Below the pieces are notes generated by a model, which was not told where the DNA came from, did not search any database, and was given only the letters and a program-made list of their open reading frames with translations. Both the position numbers and the translations under genes were made by a program. Shown here piece by piece: positions 49,755 to 58,488 of a stretch of DNA of 64,000 nucleotides. The stretch covers positions 2,480,001 to 2,544,000 of the forward strand of contig NZ_AP022605.1 of the NCBI RefSeq assembly GCF_010728155.1, in the 5' to 3' direction. Numbering within the stretch: the stretch's first letter is position 1; the number at the start of each line of letters is the position of its first letter. Source of the DNA: Mycolicibacterium doricum (GTDB taxonomy: Bacteria > Actinomycetota > Actinomycetes > Mycobacteriales > Mycobacteriaceae).

Positions 49755-49828
49755 CGGCGGCTGTCAGGCCGGCGGTCGACACCCCGGGCGCATCGGCGGT
49801 AGCGTCACCAGCTCACCGACAATGACGC

Positions 49829-50434
49829 TTACTGCTCGAGCTCGCCGTCGTCAACCTGGGTCACTGCTGGTGGGATTTCGCTACGACGCCCGGTGCTGGC
49901 GGACCGGAGCAACTCGTAGACGATCGCGACGGCGAACACCCCCACGATGGCGAAGGACAGGACGCCCGCCAGGTGCAGCTCGGGCAGGAGCACGATCAGT
50001 GCGGCAGCGGTCAGCAGTTTGGCTGCTGCGACGCTACAACTGGTCACGATGCGCGAATGCACACAGCTCAGCGGCCCGGGTAGCCGGCCCCGGCCGCTGC
50101 TCGACGGGTGCCGCTGGTCGGCAACGAATCCGCGCACGTCGTTCCACTGGTACCTCGCCGGGTACACCAGCAACTCGACCGCCAGCAGCACCACCACGGC
50201 GCGCACCACCGACTCGCCGGTGACACCACCGGCGCTGAGGACTCCGATCCCGTAGGTGACGGGGATCAGCAGCCCTTTCGTCAGGTCCTTCCGCCTCGGC
50301 ATCGGCAGGTACCCCGCCATGCTGCGCGACCGGAGGTCCGAAGCACCGACCGCGGACGGTGGGCCGGCCAGCGCGACCTCGGGCGGAATCATACCCCGCC
50401 AGATTCCCGTATCTTCGTCCCACAAACCAGGCAT
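49829..50434 (-). CDS. UbiA-like polytopic membrane protein (tentative)
   Basis: The protein of about 201 residues has an initial soluble part (MPGLWDEDTGIWRG...), a basic PMPRRKDLTKG and then membrane segments (LLIPVTYGIGVLSAGG; VVRAVVVLLAVELLVYPARY; and two near the C-terminus). Between segments two and three, YQWNDVRGFVADQRHPSSS resembles the polyprenyl-diphosphate-binding ND...D loop of UbiA prenyltransferases, though the middle Asp is replaced by Gly. It is shorter than a usual UbiA protein (about 290), so it may be truncated or a divergent branch. The start is uncertain; the open frame extends to 50539. Confidence 0.6.
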   Translation of the reverse strand: MPGLWDEDTGIWRGMIPPEVALAGPPSAVGASDLRSRSMAGYLPMPRRKDLTKGLLIPVTYGIGVLSAGGVTGESVVRAVVVLLAVELLVYPARYQWNDVRGFVADQRHPSSSGRGRLPGPLSCVHSRIVTSCSVAAAKLLTAAALIVLLPELHLAGVLSFAIVGVFAVAIVYELLRSASTGRRSEIPPAVTQVDDGELEQ

Positions 50435-50555
50435 CTCGGCGGTTTCGGTTGACGACGAGCATCCTTGAGTTGCCGTGGCCGACGTGATTGTAGTGAACGC
50501 CACGACAGCTCGAAGACTCGAAGACAGCCGACTGGGCACTGTGAATCGGTTGTGG

Positions 50556-51245
50556 CTAGCGAGCCAGGCGCGCGGGCCCCGTCTTTTTGATCGCGGACTT
50601 AGCCCCCTTGTTGATGTGGCTCTCGGTCTTGCGGTGGGCGGCGAGAAAGTCGTCCACGAGGTTCGCGCAGTCGTCGTGAGTGATGGTGCGAATCCCGGTC
50701 ATCCGGGCGAACGCGAGTGGGCCGACGAGTTGACAGAGCGCCAGTTCCCTGTCGAAGTCGTCGAGTTGGGCTTGCGCTTTCGGGCTGGTGAGTATCGCGT
50801 CAAACGGTTGCCGGTATTGGTCGACAACTCGGGCCCGCAACGCCCCGGATGTGTGGCGGTCATCCGCTTCGTTACTGGGGCCGGTGAAGCCCAGGGAGAG
50901 CCATGCCAGCGTCGTGACATGCAGGGGCGCGTTGAAGAGAGCGGCTAGGCGGCTGAGCGATTCGACCAGCTGGTCACGGACGGGTCCGCTGTTCGGTGCC
51001 GGAGTTGTCACTTGCGGAAGCAGGCGTTCGAACGTCGCTGCGAGCAGGTGGGACGAACTTTGGAAGTGCCGGTACAGCGTGGTTCTGGCCACTTTGGACG
51101 CTTTGGTGACGGCATCGACGGTGACCGCTTCTACGCCACCGGTGCTCAGCAGGGTTGCGGCTGCATCCAGCAGCCGAGTTCGTGACCGGATACGCCGAGG
51201 GTCCACGTCGTCGTCAGCGACTGGCGCTTCCTGACTGTCGCTCAC
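50556..51245 (-). CDS. TetR-family regulator
   Basis: The 229-residue protein has an N-terminal TetR DNA-binding domain (SRTRLLDAAATLLSTGGVEA ... KASKVARTTLYRHFQSSSHL) and a ligand-binding half with no specific match. It is divergent from the hotdog thioesterase gene, and a short palindrome in the shared 97-bp region is a likely operator. The C-terminus is Lys/Arg-rich (GAKSAIKKTGPARLAR). It probably represses the thioesterase gene and itself. The ligand is unknown. Confidence 0.9.
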   Translation of the reverse strand: MSDSQEAPVADDDVDPRRIRSRTRLLDAAATLLSTGGVEAVTVDAVTKASKVARTTLYRHFQSSSHLLAATFERLLPQVTTPAPNSGPVRDQLVESLSRLAALFNAPLHVTTLAWLSLGFTGPSNEADDRHTSGALRARVVDQYRQPFDAILTSPKAQAQLDDFDRELALCQLVGPLAFARMTGIRTITHDDCANLVDDFLAAHRKTESHINKGAKSAIKKTGPARLAR

Positions 51246-51289
51246 TCATTCACCTCGGCGGTCGATCGTCACCCGATGCTGTCCGTAGT

Positions 51290-51304
51290 GTACCAGTGTG
51301 GTAC
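51290..51304 (+). promoter_or_regulatory. Probable TetR operator between regulator and thioesterase
   Basis: GTACC-AGTGT-GGTAC is a perfect inverted repeat with a 5-bp spacer, 38 bp before the thioesterase ATG and 44 bp before the TetR start. The placement between divergent genes is the usual one for autoregulated TetR proteins. Confidence 0.6.
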
Positions 51305-51342
51305 TAACAGTAGCGCAGCGAAACCGATCGTATTGGAGCGTG

Positions 51343-51858
51343 ATGGTGCCAGAGAGCGTGTTGCCGCCGGAGCGGCTGCCTTCGCACACCACGACGTGCA
51401 TGGGTTGCGGCCCGGACAATCCCCACGGGTTGCAGTTGGTGGTGCATCGCAGCGGCGACGCGGTGTACACCGATGTGACTTTCGACGAGCGTCATAGCGG
51501 GGCCCCGGGTTTAGCGCATGGCGGGGCAGTGGCCGCCGCATGTGATGACGTCCTGGGCTTCACTTTGTGGATCGCCGGCACCCCCGCGGTGACACGCACC
51601 CTGACGGTGGAGTACCTGCGGCCGGTGCGGCTGCATCAGCCCCACCGGATTACTGCCCACATCACTTCTCGTGAAGGACGGGCGCTGCATGTCACGGCGA
51701 CAGGCACGGGTGAGGGTGGAGTCGCCCACTTCACCGCCAGTGCGGTGTTCATCGAGGTCAGTCCGGAGCACTTCGCCGCACACGGCGATGTCAGCGCTTT
51801 CGGCGATCTTATGGAGCAGTTCTCGCCCCGCGGCGGCCTTGACGACGGACCATCATGA
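51343..51858 (+). CDS. Hotdog-fold thioesterase (PaaI/DUF4442-like)
   Basis: The 171-residue protein has a hotdog fold core with HSGAPGLAHGGAVAAACDDVL (the catalytic-site segment in PaaI-type thioesterases) and a C-terminal sheet. A CMGCGPDNPHGL motif near the N-terminus is typical of this subgroup. The ATG at 51343 has GGAG five bases upstream. It is probably an acyl-CoA thioesterase regulated by the divergent TetR protein. Substrate unknown. Confidence 0.88.
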   Translation: MVPESVLPPERLPSHTTTCMGCGPDNPHGLQLVVHRSGDAVYTDVTFDERHSGAPGLAHGGAVAAACDDVLGFTLWIAGTPAVTRTLTVEYLRPVRLHQPHRITAHITSREGRALHVTATGTGEGGVAHFTASAVFIEVSPEHFAAHGDVSAFGDLMEQFSPRGGLDDGPS

Positions 51859-51925
51859 CGCTCCCCATGCTGACAGCGACGGCGGGAATCCGACCAGTCG
51901 TGGCTGAGGACGGGGCGACGTCGGC

Positions 51926-51954
51926 GGCAGTGTCGGAATGGGCAGTGTCGGAAT
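51926..51954 (+). repeat. 15-bp tandem duplication after the thioesterase gene
   Basis: GGCAGTGTCGGAATG (51926-51940) is followed immediately by GGCAGTGTCGGAAT (51941-51954). It lies between the convergent thioesterase and broken LLM genes. Confidence 0.9.
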
Positions 51955-53012
51955 CAGGTGTCGGTGTGGACGGAAGGGTCGGACCGCCCTCGCGACATCG
52001 AGGCCGGTGAGCATTCCCGGATGATGCTGTGGAGGTTCTGCTGCACGCGTTCCGGGGCGATGCCGACCGACGGTGAGTACAGCATGATGTGGTCGAGGAC
52101 GCCTTCGTAGCGTCTCAGCTGTTCTCGGACTTGGTCTGCCGACCCGGCGACGCCCATGGTGTCGATCATCTCGTCGGACACCGCGGCGAACATCCCCGGG
52201 AAATCACGTCGGGCGAATGCTTCCCGGATGGCTCGGCCCTCCGTGGCGAAGCCGTTCACGTCCAGTACCGTCTCGTAGGATTTGACCGAGGAGTAGAACG
52301 CAATCTGCTGGCCCAGTTCGCGTCTGGCGACCTCGGCGTCGTCGTGGATGGAGCACATGACCATGGAGATGACTTCGACCCCAATGGGGTCACGGCCCGT
52401 GCGCGTCGCGCCCCTGGCGATGGCGGGCCGGACGACCTCCTCGACGTAGGTGGTGGTGAATAGGGGATGTCCGGCCAGCCCGTCAGCCACCCGCCCGGCC
52501 GCCTCGCACATTCGGGGGCGGACACCGGCGGTGATGATCGGGATCGGTCGGCTGAGGGGTTGCACGTCGCCGGTCGGAATGAGGTTCATGGTGTAGAAGC
52601 GGCCCTCGTGATGGACCGGGCCTTCATGCAGGTTCCAGATCCGTCGCAGCAGCGTCACGAGTTCTTCCATCCGCAACGCGGGTGCGGAGGTGTCGAGCAC
52701 GCCGTGCCAGTCGCTCATCATCCGTTTGGTGCCGTTGCCGAGGCCCAACACCAGTCGCCCATTGGAGAGTTCATCGAGGTCGCGCGCCTAGGTGGCCAGC
52801 ACCAAGGGGCTTCGGCCGACGCCGTAGAGAATCGAGGAACCGATCCGGCAGTCCTGTGTGCTGTTGGCCATCGCCGCCATGGAGATCGATCCAGACCGGG
52901 AGTAGAACTCCGAGGCCCATGCGGCGTCGAACCCGGCCGCATCGGCGGCTCGGGCGGTCTCACCCAGCGACTTCAGATCCGCGCCGAGAACCGACAGGCC
53001 GTAGGTGCTCAC
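51954..53012 (-). pseudogene. LLM-class F420-dependent oxidoreductase interrupted by an in-frame stop
   Basis: From ATG 53012 the frame gives MSTYGLSVLGADLKSLGETA ... ILYGVGRSPLVLAT, then a TAG at 52788-52790, and continues in the same frame with ARDLDELSNGRLVLGLGNGT to a stop at 51954. Without the TAG it would be a 352-residue luciferase-like monooxygenase-fold enzyme of the F420 type common in mycobacteria. The codon before the conserved ARDLDEL is usually Gln or Trp, either one substitution from TAG. The rest appears intact, so the mutation is recent or is a sequencing error. A protein starting after the stop (about ATG 52751) would lack the first 90 residues. Confidence 0.85.
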
Positions 53013-53150
53013 AACTGGCCTCCTGCGCGCCGGCGTAGGCGTCGAACATGACGGCGCTGGGTGAGACCGCCGCCTCGTCGCGGGCTCCTTCGACGAGCAG
53101 GGTGCTCCGCGTTCTGCAGCGTCGTCTCCGCCCCAGTTTTGACTGCTGTA

Positions 53151-54257
53151 TCAGAATCGGATGAGTCCTCGGATGTTGCGGCCTGATCGCATGTCTGCGT
53201 AGCCGTCGTTGATCTGATCGAGGGTGTATTCACGGGTGACCAACTCGTCGAGTTTGAGATGTCCGGAGTTGTAGAGTTCGACGAGCCGCGGGATGTCGTG
53301 TACGGCGTTGGACGAGCCGTAGAGGGCACCGCGGATCTGCTTTTCATACAGCGTCAATTCCAGCAGTGAGCCCGACATTGAGGTGTCTTCGGGGTGTCCG
53401 ATCGCGGTGATGACCACACGGCCGCGTTTACCGACCAGCGACAGCGCCTCGGCGGTGTAGGCCGCTTCGGCGACGCCGGTGGTCAAGATGCAGACGTCGG
53501 CGAGTTTGCCGCGGGTGATGTCGCTGATCAGTGCCCAGGCCTCATCGACGGTGGCAACGGCATGCGTCGCGCCGAAACCGCCGGCTTGTTCGCGTTTGAA
53601 CTCCACCGGGTCGACGGCCACGATGGCCAACGCGCCGGCGATGCGGGCGCCTTGAATCGCATTCATCCCGATGCCGCCGGCGCCGATCACGACCACCGTG
53701 TCCCCGGCCCGCACTTCGCCGGTGCGCACCGCCGAGCCGTAACCGGTCGTGACACCGCAACCGATCAAAGCCGCCTTGTCCAACGGTGTCCCGTGGTCGA
53801 CTCTGACCACGGACGCCTTCGGTACCACGGTGTATTCCGAGAACGTGCCCAGCAAGCACATCTGGCCGATGTCCTCACCGCGGGCATGGAAGCGGTAGGT
53901 GCCGTCGATCTGGGGTCCCATCATGATCGCCGCACCCATGTCGCACAGATTTCCCATCCCCCGCGCACAGTAAGAGCAGTGCCCGCAGGACGGCAGGAAC
54001 GTCAGGATGACCGAATCCCCCTCGGCGATGTCCTCGACGCCTGCACCCACCTCCACCACGGTGCCGGCGCCTTCGTGACCACCGACGACAGGAAGCGGAA
54101 AGGGTAGGTCGCCGGTCACCAGATGCTCGTCCGAATGGCACAACCCGGTCGCGGTCAGCTGGACCAGCACTTCGTCGGGGCCCGGAGGATCCAACTCGAC
54201 CTCTTCGACCTCCCACTTCTCTCCCAGGCCCCAGAGCACCGCAGCGCGTGTCTTCAT
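53151..54257 (-). CDS. NDMA-dependent-type alcohol dehydrogenase
   Basis: The 368-residue zinc dehydrogenase (MKTRAAVLWGLGEKWEVEEV; zinc ligands in GLCHSDEHL and GHEGAG; CGHCSYCARGMGNLC; IGAGGIGMNAIQGARIAGA) fits the actinobacterial NDMA-dependent alcohol dehydrogenase group. In that group the cofactor is tightly bound and reoxidised through mycofactocin. It would oxidise the alcohol made by the adjacent CYP153 system. The ATG has GAGGAG six bases upstream. Three 17-bp direct repeats lie 24-74 bp before the start. It is 145 bp downstream of the ferredoxin reductase gene on the same strand. Confidence 0.88.
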   Translation of the reverse strand: MKTRAAVLWGLGEKWEVEEVELDPPGPDEVLVQLTATGLCHSDEHLVTGDLPFPLPVVGGHEGAGTVVEVGAGVEDIAEGDSVILTFLPSCGHCSYCARGMGNLCDMGAAIMMGPQIDGTYRFHARGEDIGQMCLLGTFSEYTVVPKASVVRVDHGTPLDKAALIGCGVTTGYGSAVRTGEVRAGDTVVVIGAGGIGMNAIQGARIAGALAIVAVDPVEFKREQAGGFGATHAVATVDEAWALISDITRGKLADVCILTTGVAEAAYTAEALSLVGKRGRVVITAIGHPEDTSMSGSLLELTLYEKQIRGALYGSSNAVHDIPRLVELYNSGHLKLDELVTREYTLDQINDGYADMRSGRNIRGLIRF

Positions 54258-54280
54258 ATGTGTCTCCTCAACGTCGATGT

Positions 54281-54331
54281 TTCGGTAGCAGTGAATGTTC
54301 GGTAGCAGTGAATGTTCGGTAGCAGTGAACG
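54281..54331 (+). repeat. Three 17-bp direct repeats upstream of the alcohol dehydrogenase gene
   Basis: TTCGGTAGCAGTGAATG occurs at 54281-54297 and 54298-54314 exactly, and a copy ending ACG at 54315-54331. The 17-bp period and GTGAAT core parallel the pair of repeats before the ferredoxin gene. They are a candidate activator-binding array. Confidence 0.9.
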
Positions 54332-54402
54332 GCTGATTTACACCAGCGTTTCGACGGTGAGGTCACCGCCGGGGATACCTGTCGCGCCACGGAACCGTCA
54401 CC

Positions 54403-55605
54403 TCAGGCCGAGCCGGCGAGCATCAGTTCGGTCCGGTCGAACGGGACTTGCGCCATGATGGCTCGCTTGCTGAACATGAAGTCGCGGGGCCGGTTGATGC
54501 AGTCGGCGGCAATGAGTTCGCCGGCACGGAGGTAGTAGCAGGTGAAGTCGCGGTCGGCGGTCGGGTCGCCGCTGAGGACCACTTCGTCGTACCCCGTGTT
54601 GAGACCGGCGATCTGGAGCTTGAGGTCGTATTGATCTGACCAGAACCATGGCAGCGCCAGGATTTTCTTCGACTTACCGCACATGGTGGCGGCGGCCACT
54701 TTGGCCTGTTCACCTGCGCTGGGCACGGACTCCAGGCGGATGCGACGGCCGTAACGGGCCATGTGGTGGCTGGTGCAGTCCCCGGCAGCCAGGATGTCGG
54801 GGTCGCTGGTCCGGGCCTGGTCGTCGATCACGACGCCGTTGTCGATGGCCAGGCCCGCGGCGGCAGCGAGATCGGTGTTCGGCTCGACGCCGATGCCGAC
54901 AATGACGAGGTCGGCGGGAATCGATTCACCACTGGCCAGGATCACTTCGCGGACCCTACCGTCGCCGGACATGGCGTCGACCAGGGCGTCCGTCCGGATG
55001 TTGACGCCCTCCTCCCGGTGGACCCGGTCGAAGAACGCCGACACTTCGGGGGCGGTGACCCGTTGGAGTACGCGCTCGGTGGCCTCGAGCACGGTGACCT
55101 CCAGACCCAGTGCGCGCAAGGAGGCGGCCGTTTCCAGTCCGATGTAACCACCCCCGACGATCACGGCCCGGCGCCCGGCCCTGGCGCCCTCTCTAATCAT
55201 CGCGACGTCCGCCGCAGTGCGTAGGTAACACACCCCGGCCAGGTCGGCTCCAGGGATGCACAGCCGGCGAGGCCGCGCACCTGTGCACAGCGCGAGCTTG
55301 TCGTACGGCAGTACCTCGCCGTTATTCAGCACGACATGACGAGCCGGGCGGTCGATCGCCACCACCGTGGCATCCAGAACTTGGATTTGCTGCTTGGTGT
55401 AGAACTCCGGGCTGCGGATCGCGAGTTCGGCCAGTCCGCATTTGTCGGCCAGGTAGGCCTTCGACAGCGGGGGCCGCTGGTAGGGCAACGCCGACTCGTT
55501 GCCGACCAGGACGATCTCGCCGTCCCACCCTTCTTGGCGAAGACTGGCCACGAGCTGAGCGCCCGCGTGGCTGGCGCCCACGATCACCGCTCGCCGCAAG
55601 GTCAT
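54403..55605 (-). CDS. Ferredoxin reductase of the CYP153 system
   Basis: The 400-residue FAD-dependent reductase passes electrons from NADH to the 2Fe-2S ferredoxin. FAD-binding GASHAGAQLVASLR at the N-terminus, NAD-binding IVGGGYIGLETAASLRALGL, and FAD-binding TSDPDILAAGDCTSH are present. It belongs to the putidaredoxin reductase type. The ATG at 55605 overlaps the stop of the P450 gene by four bases (ATGA). The order ferredoxin-P450-reductase is that of known CYP153 operons. Confidence 0.94.
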   Translation of the reverse strand: MTLRRAVIVGASHAGAQLVASLRQEGWDGEIVLVGNESALPYQRPPLSKAYLADKCGLAELAIRSPEFYTKQQIQVLDATVVAIDRPARHVVLNNGEVLPYDKLALCTGARPRRLCIPGADLAGVCYLRTAADVAMIREGARAGRRAVIVGGGYIGLETAASLRALGLEVTVLEATERVLQRVTAPEVSAFFDRVHREEGVNIRTDALVDAMSGDGRVREVILASGESIPADLVIVGIGVEPNTDLAAAAGLAIDNGVVIDDQARTSDPDILAAGDCTSHHMARYGRRIRLESVPSAGEQAKVAAATMCGKSKKILALPWFWSDQYDLKLQIAGLNTGYDEVVLSGDPTADRDFTCYYLRAGELIAADCINRPRDFMFSKRAIMAQVPFDRTELMLAGSA

Positions 55606-56993
55606 GCGGCAACTTTCGGGGTGAGGCGAACCATCAGCTTGCTGATCCCCCTCACGAAGTTCGACTGCACGTACTCGGGTTCGCCGACGACTTCGATGTT
55701 CTCGAAACGGGGAAGCAACTCCTCCCACAGAATCCGCAGCTGCATCTCGGCCAGCCGGTTGCCCATACAGCGGTGGATGCCAAAACCGAACGAAATGTGG
55801 TTACGGGCGTTGGAGCGATCGATGATGAGCTCATCGGGCCGATCGAACACCCGTTCGTCGCGGTTACCCGAGGCGTACCACATTAGGACCTTGTCACCCT
55901 TGCGGATGAACTGCCCGTTCAGCATGGTGTCGGCCTTGGCGATCCGGCGCATATGGGCGAGCGGCGTTTGCCAACGGATGATCTCCGAAACCATGTTGGG
56001 GATCAGGCCGGGGTTCGCCTTCAGCTTCTCGAACTGGTCAGGGAACTCGTTGAGCGCGAGGACACCACCGCTCATGGAATTGCGCGTTGTATCGTTGCCG
56101 CCCACGATCAGCAACACCAAGTTGCCCAGGAACTCCATTGGGCGGTCGAGCAGGTCCTTGGTGCTCTCGTCGCGCTGCAACATGGTGATCAGATCGAAGC
56201 CGGGCTCCTCCCCGGCAGCCGTCCGGGCTGCCTTGTCCCGCCAGTGAGCGCTGAGACCTCGAGCCATATCGACCATGCCACGAAATATCTCATCGTTGTC
56301 CGACGGTCCACCGTTGGCTTGCTCCATAGAGGTGGCAAGATCGGACCATTGGACGAGCTTGCTCCGCTGCTCGAACGGGAAGTCCAGCAGTGTGGCGAGC
56401 ATCCGCGCGGTTAGCTCGATAGAGACGTGCTGCACCCAGTTGAACGGTTCGCCGAGCGGGAGACCGTCGAGCACATCTCTGACCCGCTCGCGGATGAGGC
56501 TTTCCATCTCACGCAGGTTCTTCGGGGCGACCACCCCTTGGACAGCGGCCCGCTGCCTGTCGTGTTCTGGCGGATCCATCGCGATGAACATCGCAATGTC
56601 CATGAAACGCGGCGGGTTCCCGATGACGATGAACGGCTCGGAGGAGAAGACCTCGTGGTTCTTGTCGACGGCCACGATGTCGGCATGCCGCGTCACCGAC
56701 CAGAAGGGGCCGAACGCGCTGTGGGCCTGATAGTGCACAGGAGCCTCGTTGCGCAGGCGCTCGAAATAGGACTTCCAGAGACCCTGACGGTAGAGGAACG
56801 GATTGCTCAGGTCGATGTCGGCCAGTTCCACTTCGTCGACCGGCGGGAGCGGTCGCTCGGTGAAAATCTTCTGACCGTTGGTGCCGGTGACCAAGCGCCG
56901 CGTCTTGTCGTAAAGGTGGGCGCCTTGGATTATCCGTTCCATCGGAATGGTCGCCTGAACCTTGGCGGTGACCGCCTCGCGAATATTCGTCAC
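55602..56993 (-). CDS. Cytochrome P450 of the CYP153 (alkane hydroxylase) type
   Basis: The 463-residue haem monooxygenase has haem ligand Cys409 in FGFGIHRCMGN followed by RLAEMQLRILWEE, characteristic of CYP153. The I-helix oxygen-binding segment is LVLLIVGGNDTTRNSMSGGV, and ExxR lies in SEIIRWQTP. CYP153 enzymes hydroxylate medium-chain alkanes at the terminal carbon. GTG 56993 has AGAGGA nine bases upstream. It starts 20 bp after the ferredoxin gene and overlaps the reductase gene, giving a complete three-component system. Confidence 0.92.
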   Translation of the reverse strand: MTNIREAVTAKVQATIPMERIIQGAHLYDKTRRLVTGTNGQKIFTERPLPPVDEVELADIDLSNPFLYRQGLWKSYFERLRNEAPVHYQAHSAFGPFWSVTRHADIVAVDKNHEVFSSEPFIVIGNPPRFMDIAMFIAMDPPEHDRQRAAVQGVVAPKNLREMESLIRERVRDVLDGLPLGEPFNWVQHVSIELTARMLATLLDFPFEQRSKLVQWSDLATSMEQANGGPSDNDEIFRGMVDMARGLSAHWRDKAARTAAGEEPGFDLITMLQRDESTKDLLDRPMEFLGNLVLLIVGGNDTTRNSMSGGVLALNEFPDQFEKLKANPGLIPNMVSEIIRWQTPLAHMRRIAKADTMLNGQFIRKGDKVLMWYASGNRDERVFDRPDELIIDRSNARNHISFGFGIHRCMGNRLAEMQLRILWEELLPRFENIEVVGEPEYVQSNFVRGISKLMVRLTPKVAA

Positions 56994-57013
56994 GTCTACG
57001 TGTCCTCTCGTTG

Positions 57014-57334
57014 TCACATCTGAAACTCTGGTGTGTGGACGATCAAGCCATCCCATGCCTCGGAAACGGCCATCTGGCAGGACAGCCGGGAGGTCGGCTG
57101 ACGCTCGGGGCTCATCTCGAGCATCTCTTCTTCAGTGGGTCCGGAGCGGCCGACCTGATCGGACCACTGCGGGTCGACGATCACATGGCAGGTGCCGCAC
57201 GCGGCTTCTCCTCCGCAGTCGCCGTCGATGCCGGGCACCCCATTGTTGGTCGCGATCTGCATCAGCGACTTACCCTCCTCGAGAGGTACCTCGTGCTTTT
57301 CGCCCTCGTGGGAGACGAAGGTGACAACGGCCAT
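57014..57334 (-). CDS. 2Fe-2S ferredoxin of the CYP153 system
   Basis: The 106-residue ferredoxin of the putidaredoxin/adrenodoxin type has cluster ligands in DCGGEAACGTCHVIV and the fourth Cys in SRLSCQMAV. It transfers electrons from the reductase to the P450. The ATG at 57334 has GAGGAG upstream. It is the first gene of the unit. A pair of 17-bp-spaced direct repeats lies 26-53 bp before its start, between it and the divergent AraC-type gene. Confidence 0.95.
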   Translation of the reverse strand: MAVVTFVSHEGEKHEVPLEEGKSLMQIATNNGVPGIDGDCGGEAACGTCHVIVDPQWSDQVGRSGPTEEEMLEMSPERQPTSRLSCQMAVSEAWDGLIVHTPEFQM

Positions 57335-57359
57335 AACCAACTCCTCTTACGTTGTCCTC

Positions 57360-57387
57360 GGTGTGAATACGTCCTTGGTGTGAATAC
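57360..57387 (+). promoter_or_regulatory. Paired 11-bp direct repeats, likely AraC-type activator sites
   Basis: GGTGTGAATAC occurs at 57360-57370 and again at 57377-57387, a 17-bp period, in the space between the ferredoxin operon and the divergent AraC-type regulator. Direct half-sites spaced by about 17 bp are typical of AraC-family binding. The core GTGAAT recurs in the array before the dehydrogenase gene. Confidence 0.6.
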
Positions 57388-57474
57388 TTGTTAACAGTTT
57401 TGCCGAAGATGAGCGCTTCGGCTATATTCGCCGGGATCAGAAACTTGTGAATTCAGCTCAAAGGGCCGTGGTCG

Positions 57475-58488
57475 GTGAACCTCAATGACGCAGGCGTGCC
57501 CCCACTCGCGTTCGTGCAAATGCTCGAGAGCCAGGCACTCGACCCAGACGCCGTCGCGCGACTCCGTGCCATCATGGCTCGCGAAGGAACCGACGAGGCG
57601 ACGCTGATCCGGCGCGACGCCCAAGCCCCGCTACGATGGTTTCGCGAGGTATATCCCGACCTCGACGTCGACCAGGCAACCGTTCTCGGCTTCGCGTTCG
57701 CCCGACAGGCGCAGTTGACGTCCTTCGGCCCGTTGAGTGTTCCGTTGGTCAGCGCAAACTCGGTGGCCGAGATCGCGGAGCTGCTCACCTATCTGCCGTT
57801 GATCACGACAGCCATCACTGCACATTTCCATTCGAATGACCATGGCCTCACCGTCGGGCTCTCCGGACACACGAGCGATCCGGCGCTGGACTGTCTGGCA
57901 GTCACGTACACCGGGTCGGCGTTGTTGCGACTGCTTCACATGCTCGTCGGTGACGCGCCGACCGTCACCCTCCATCTGAGTTGGCCGGCGCCCGTCGCGG
58001 TGAACGATATCGACCAAAACCTGATGCTGGCCGGGCGCCTGTTCTTTGACGCTCCGGTGTCGCACCTTCACTTTCCCGCCGAGACGCTCGACGAGGTGTG
58101 CCGATTCTCCGATCCCCTCGCGTATCGACTCGCCGTCGCAGAGCTGAAGCAGGCTCTCGACCAGCGAAGTGGAGCCACGTCCTTTTCGGAGAAGGTGAGA
58201 CAGCTGTTGGAGAAGGATCCCGGACAGCGAAGTAGCCAGTGGGTCGCAGACGAACTCTCGGTATCCACCAGCACACTCAAGCGGCGGCTCTCGGACGAAG
58301 GGACCACGTTTCGCGCGTTGCGCCAGTCGTGTTTGCGTGAGAGCGCCGTGATGCTGCTACTCACCGGATCGATGTCGGCGAGCCAGATTGCCACAGAGCT
58401 CGGATACAGCGACCTGACCAACTTCTCACATGCCTTCAAGCGATGGACCGGTCACTCTCCGAGCGAGTTCCGGCTCTCACAACACTGA
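57475..58488 (+). CDS. AraC-family transcriptional regulator
   Basis: The 337-residue protein has an N-terminal sensing domain of the OruR/ArgR-like (Arabinose_bd-type) class and a C-terminal AraC double helix-turn-helix: VADELSVSTSTLKRRLSDEG and the conserved LGYSDLTNFSHAFKRWTGHSPSEFR. It is divergent from the ferredoxin-P450-reductase operon and most likely activates it in response to an alkane or its product. A GTG start at 57475 (AAGGG upstream) is used. Its stop codon lies at the start of a tandem 21-bp repeat array. Confidence 0.92.
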   Translation: MNLNDAGVPPLAFVQMLESQALDPDAVARLRAIMAREGTDEATLIRRDAQAPLRWFREVYPDLDVDQATVLGFAFARQAQLTSFGPLSVPLVSANSVAEIAELLTYLPLITTAITAHFHSNDHGLTVGLSGHTSDPALDCLAVTYTGSALLRLLHMLVGDAPTVTLHLSWPAPVAVNDIDQNLMLAGRLFFDAPVSHLHFPAETLDEVCRFSDPLAYRLAVAELKQALDQRSGATSFSEKVRQLLEKDPGQRSSQWVADELSVSTSTLKRRLSDEGTTFRALRQSCLRESAVMLLLTGSMSASQIATELGYSDLTNFSHAFKRWTGHSPSEFRLSQH

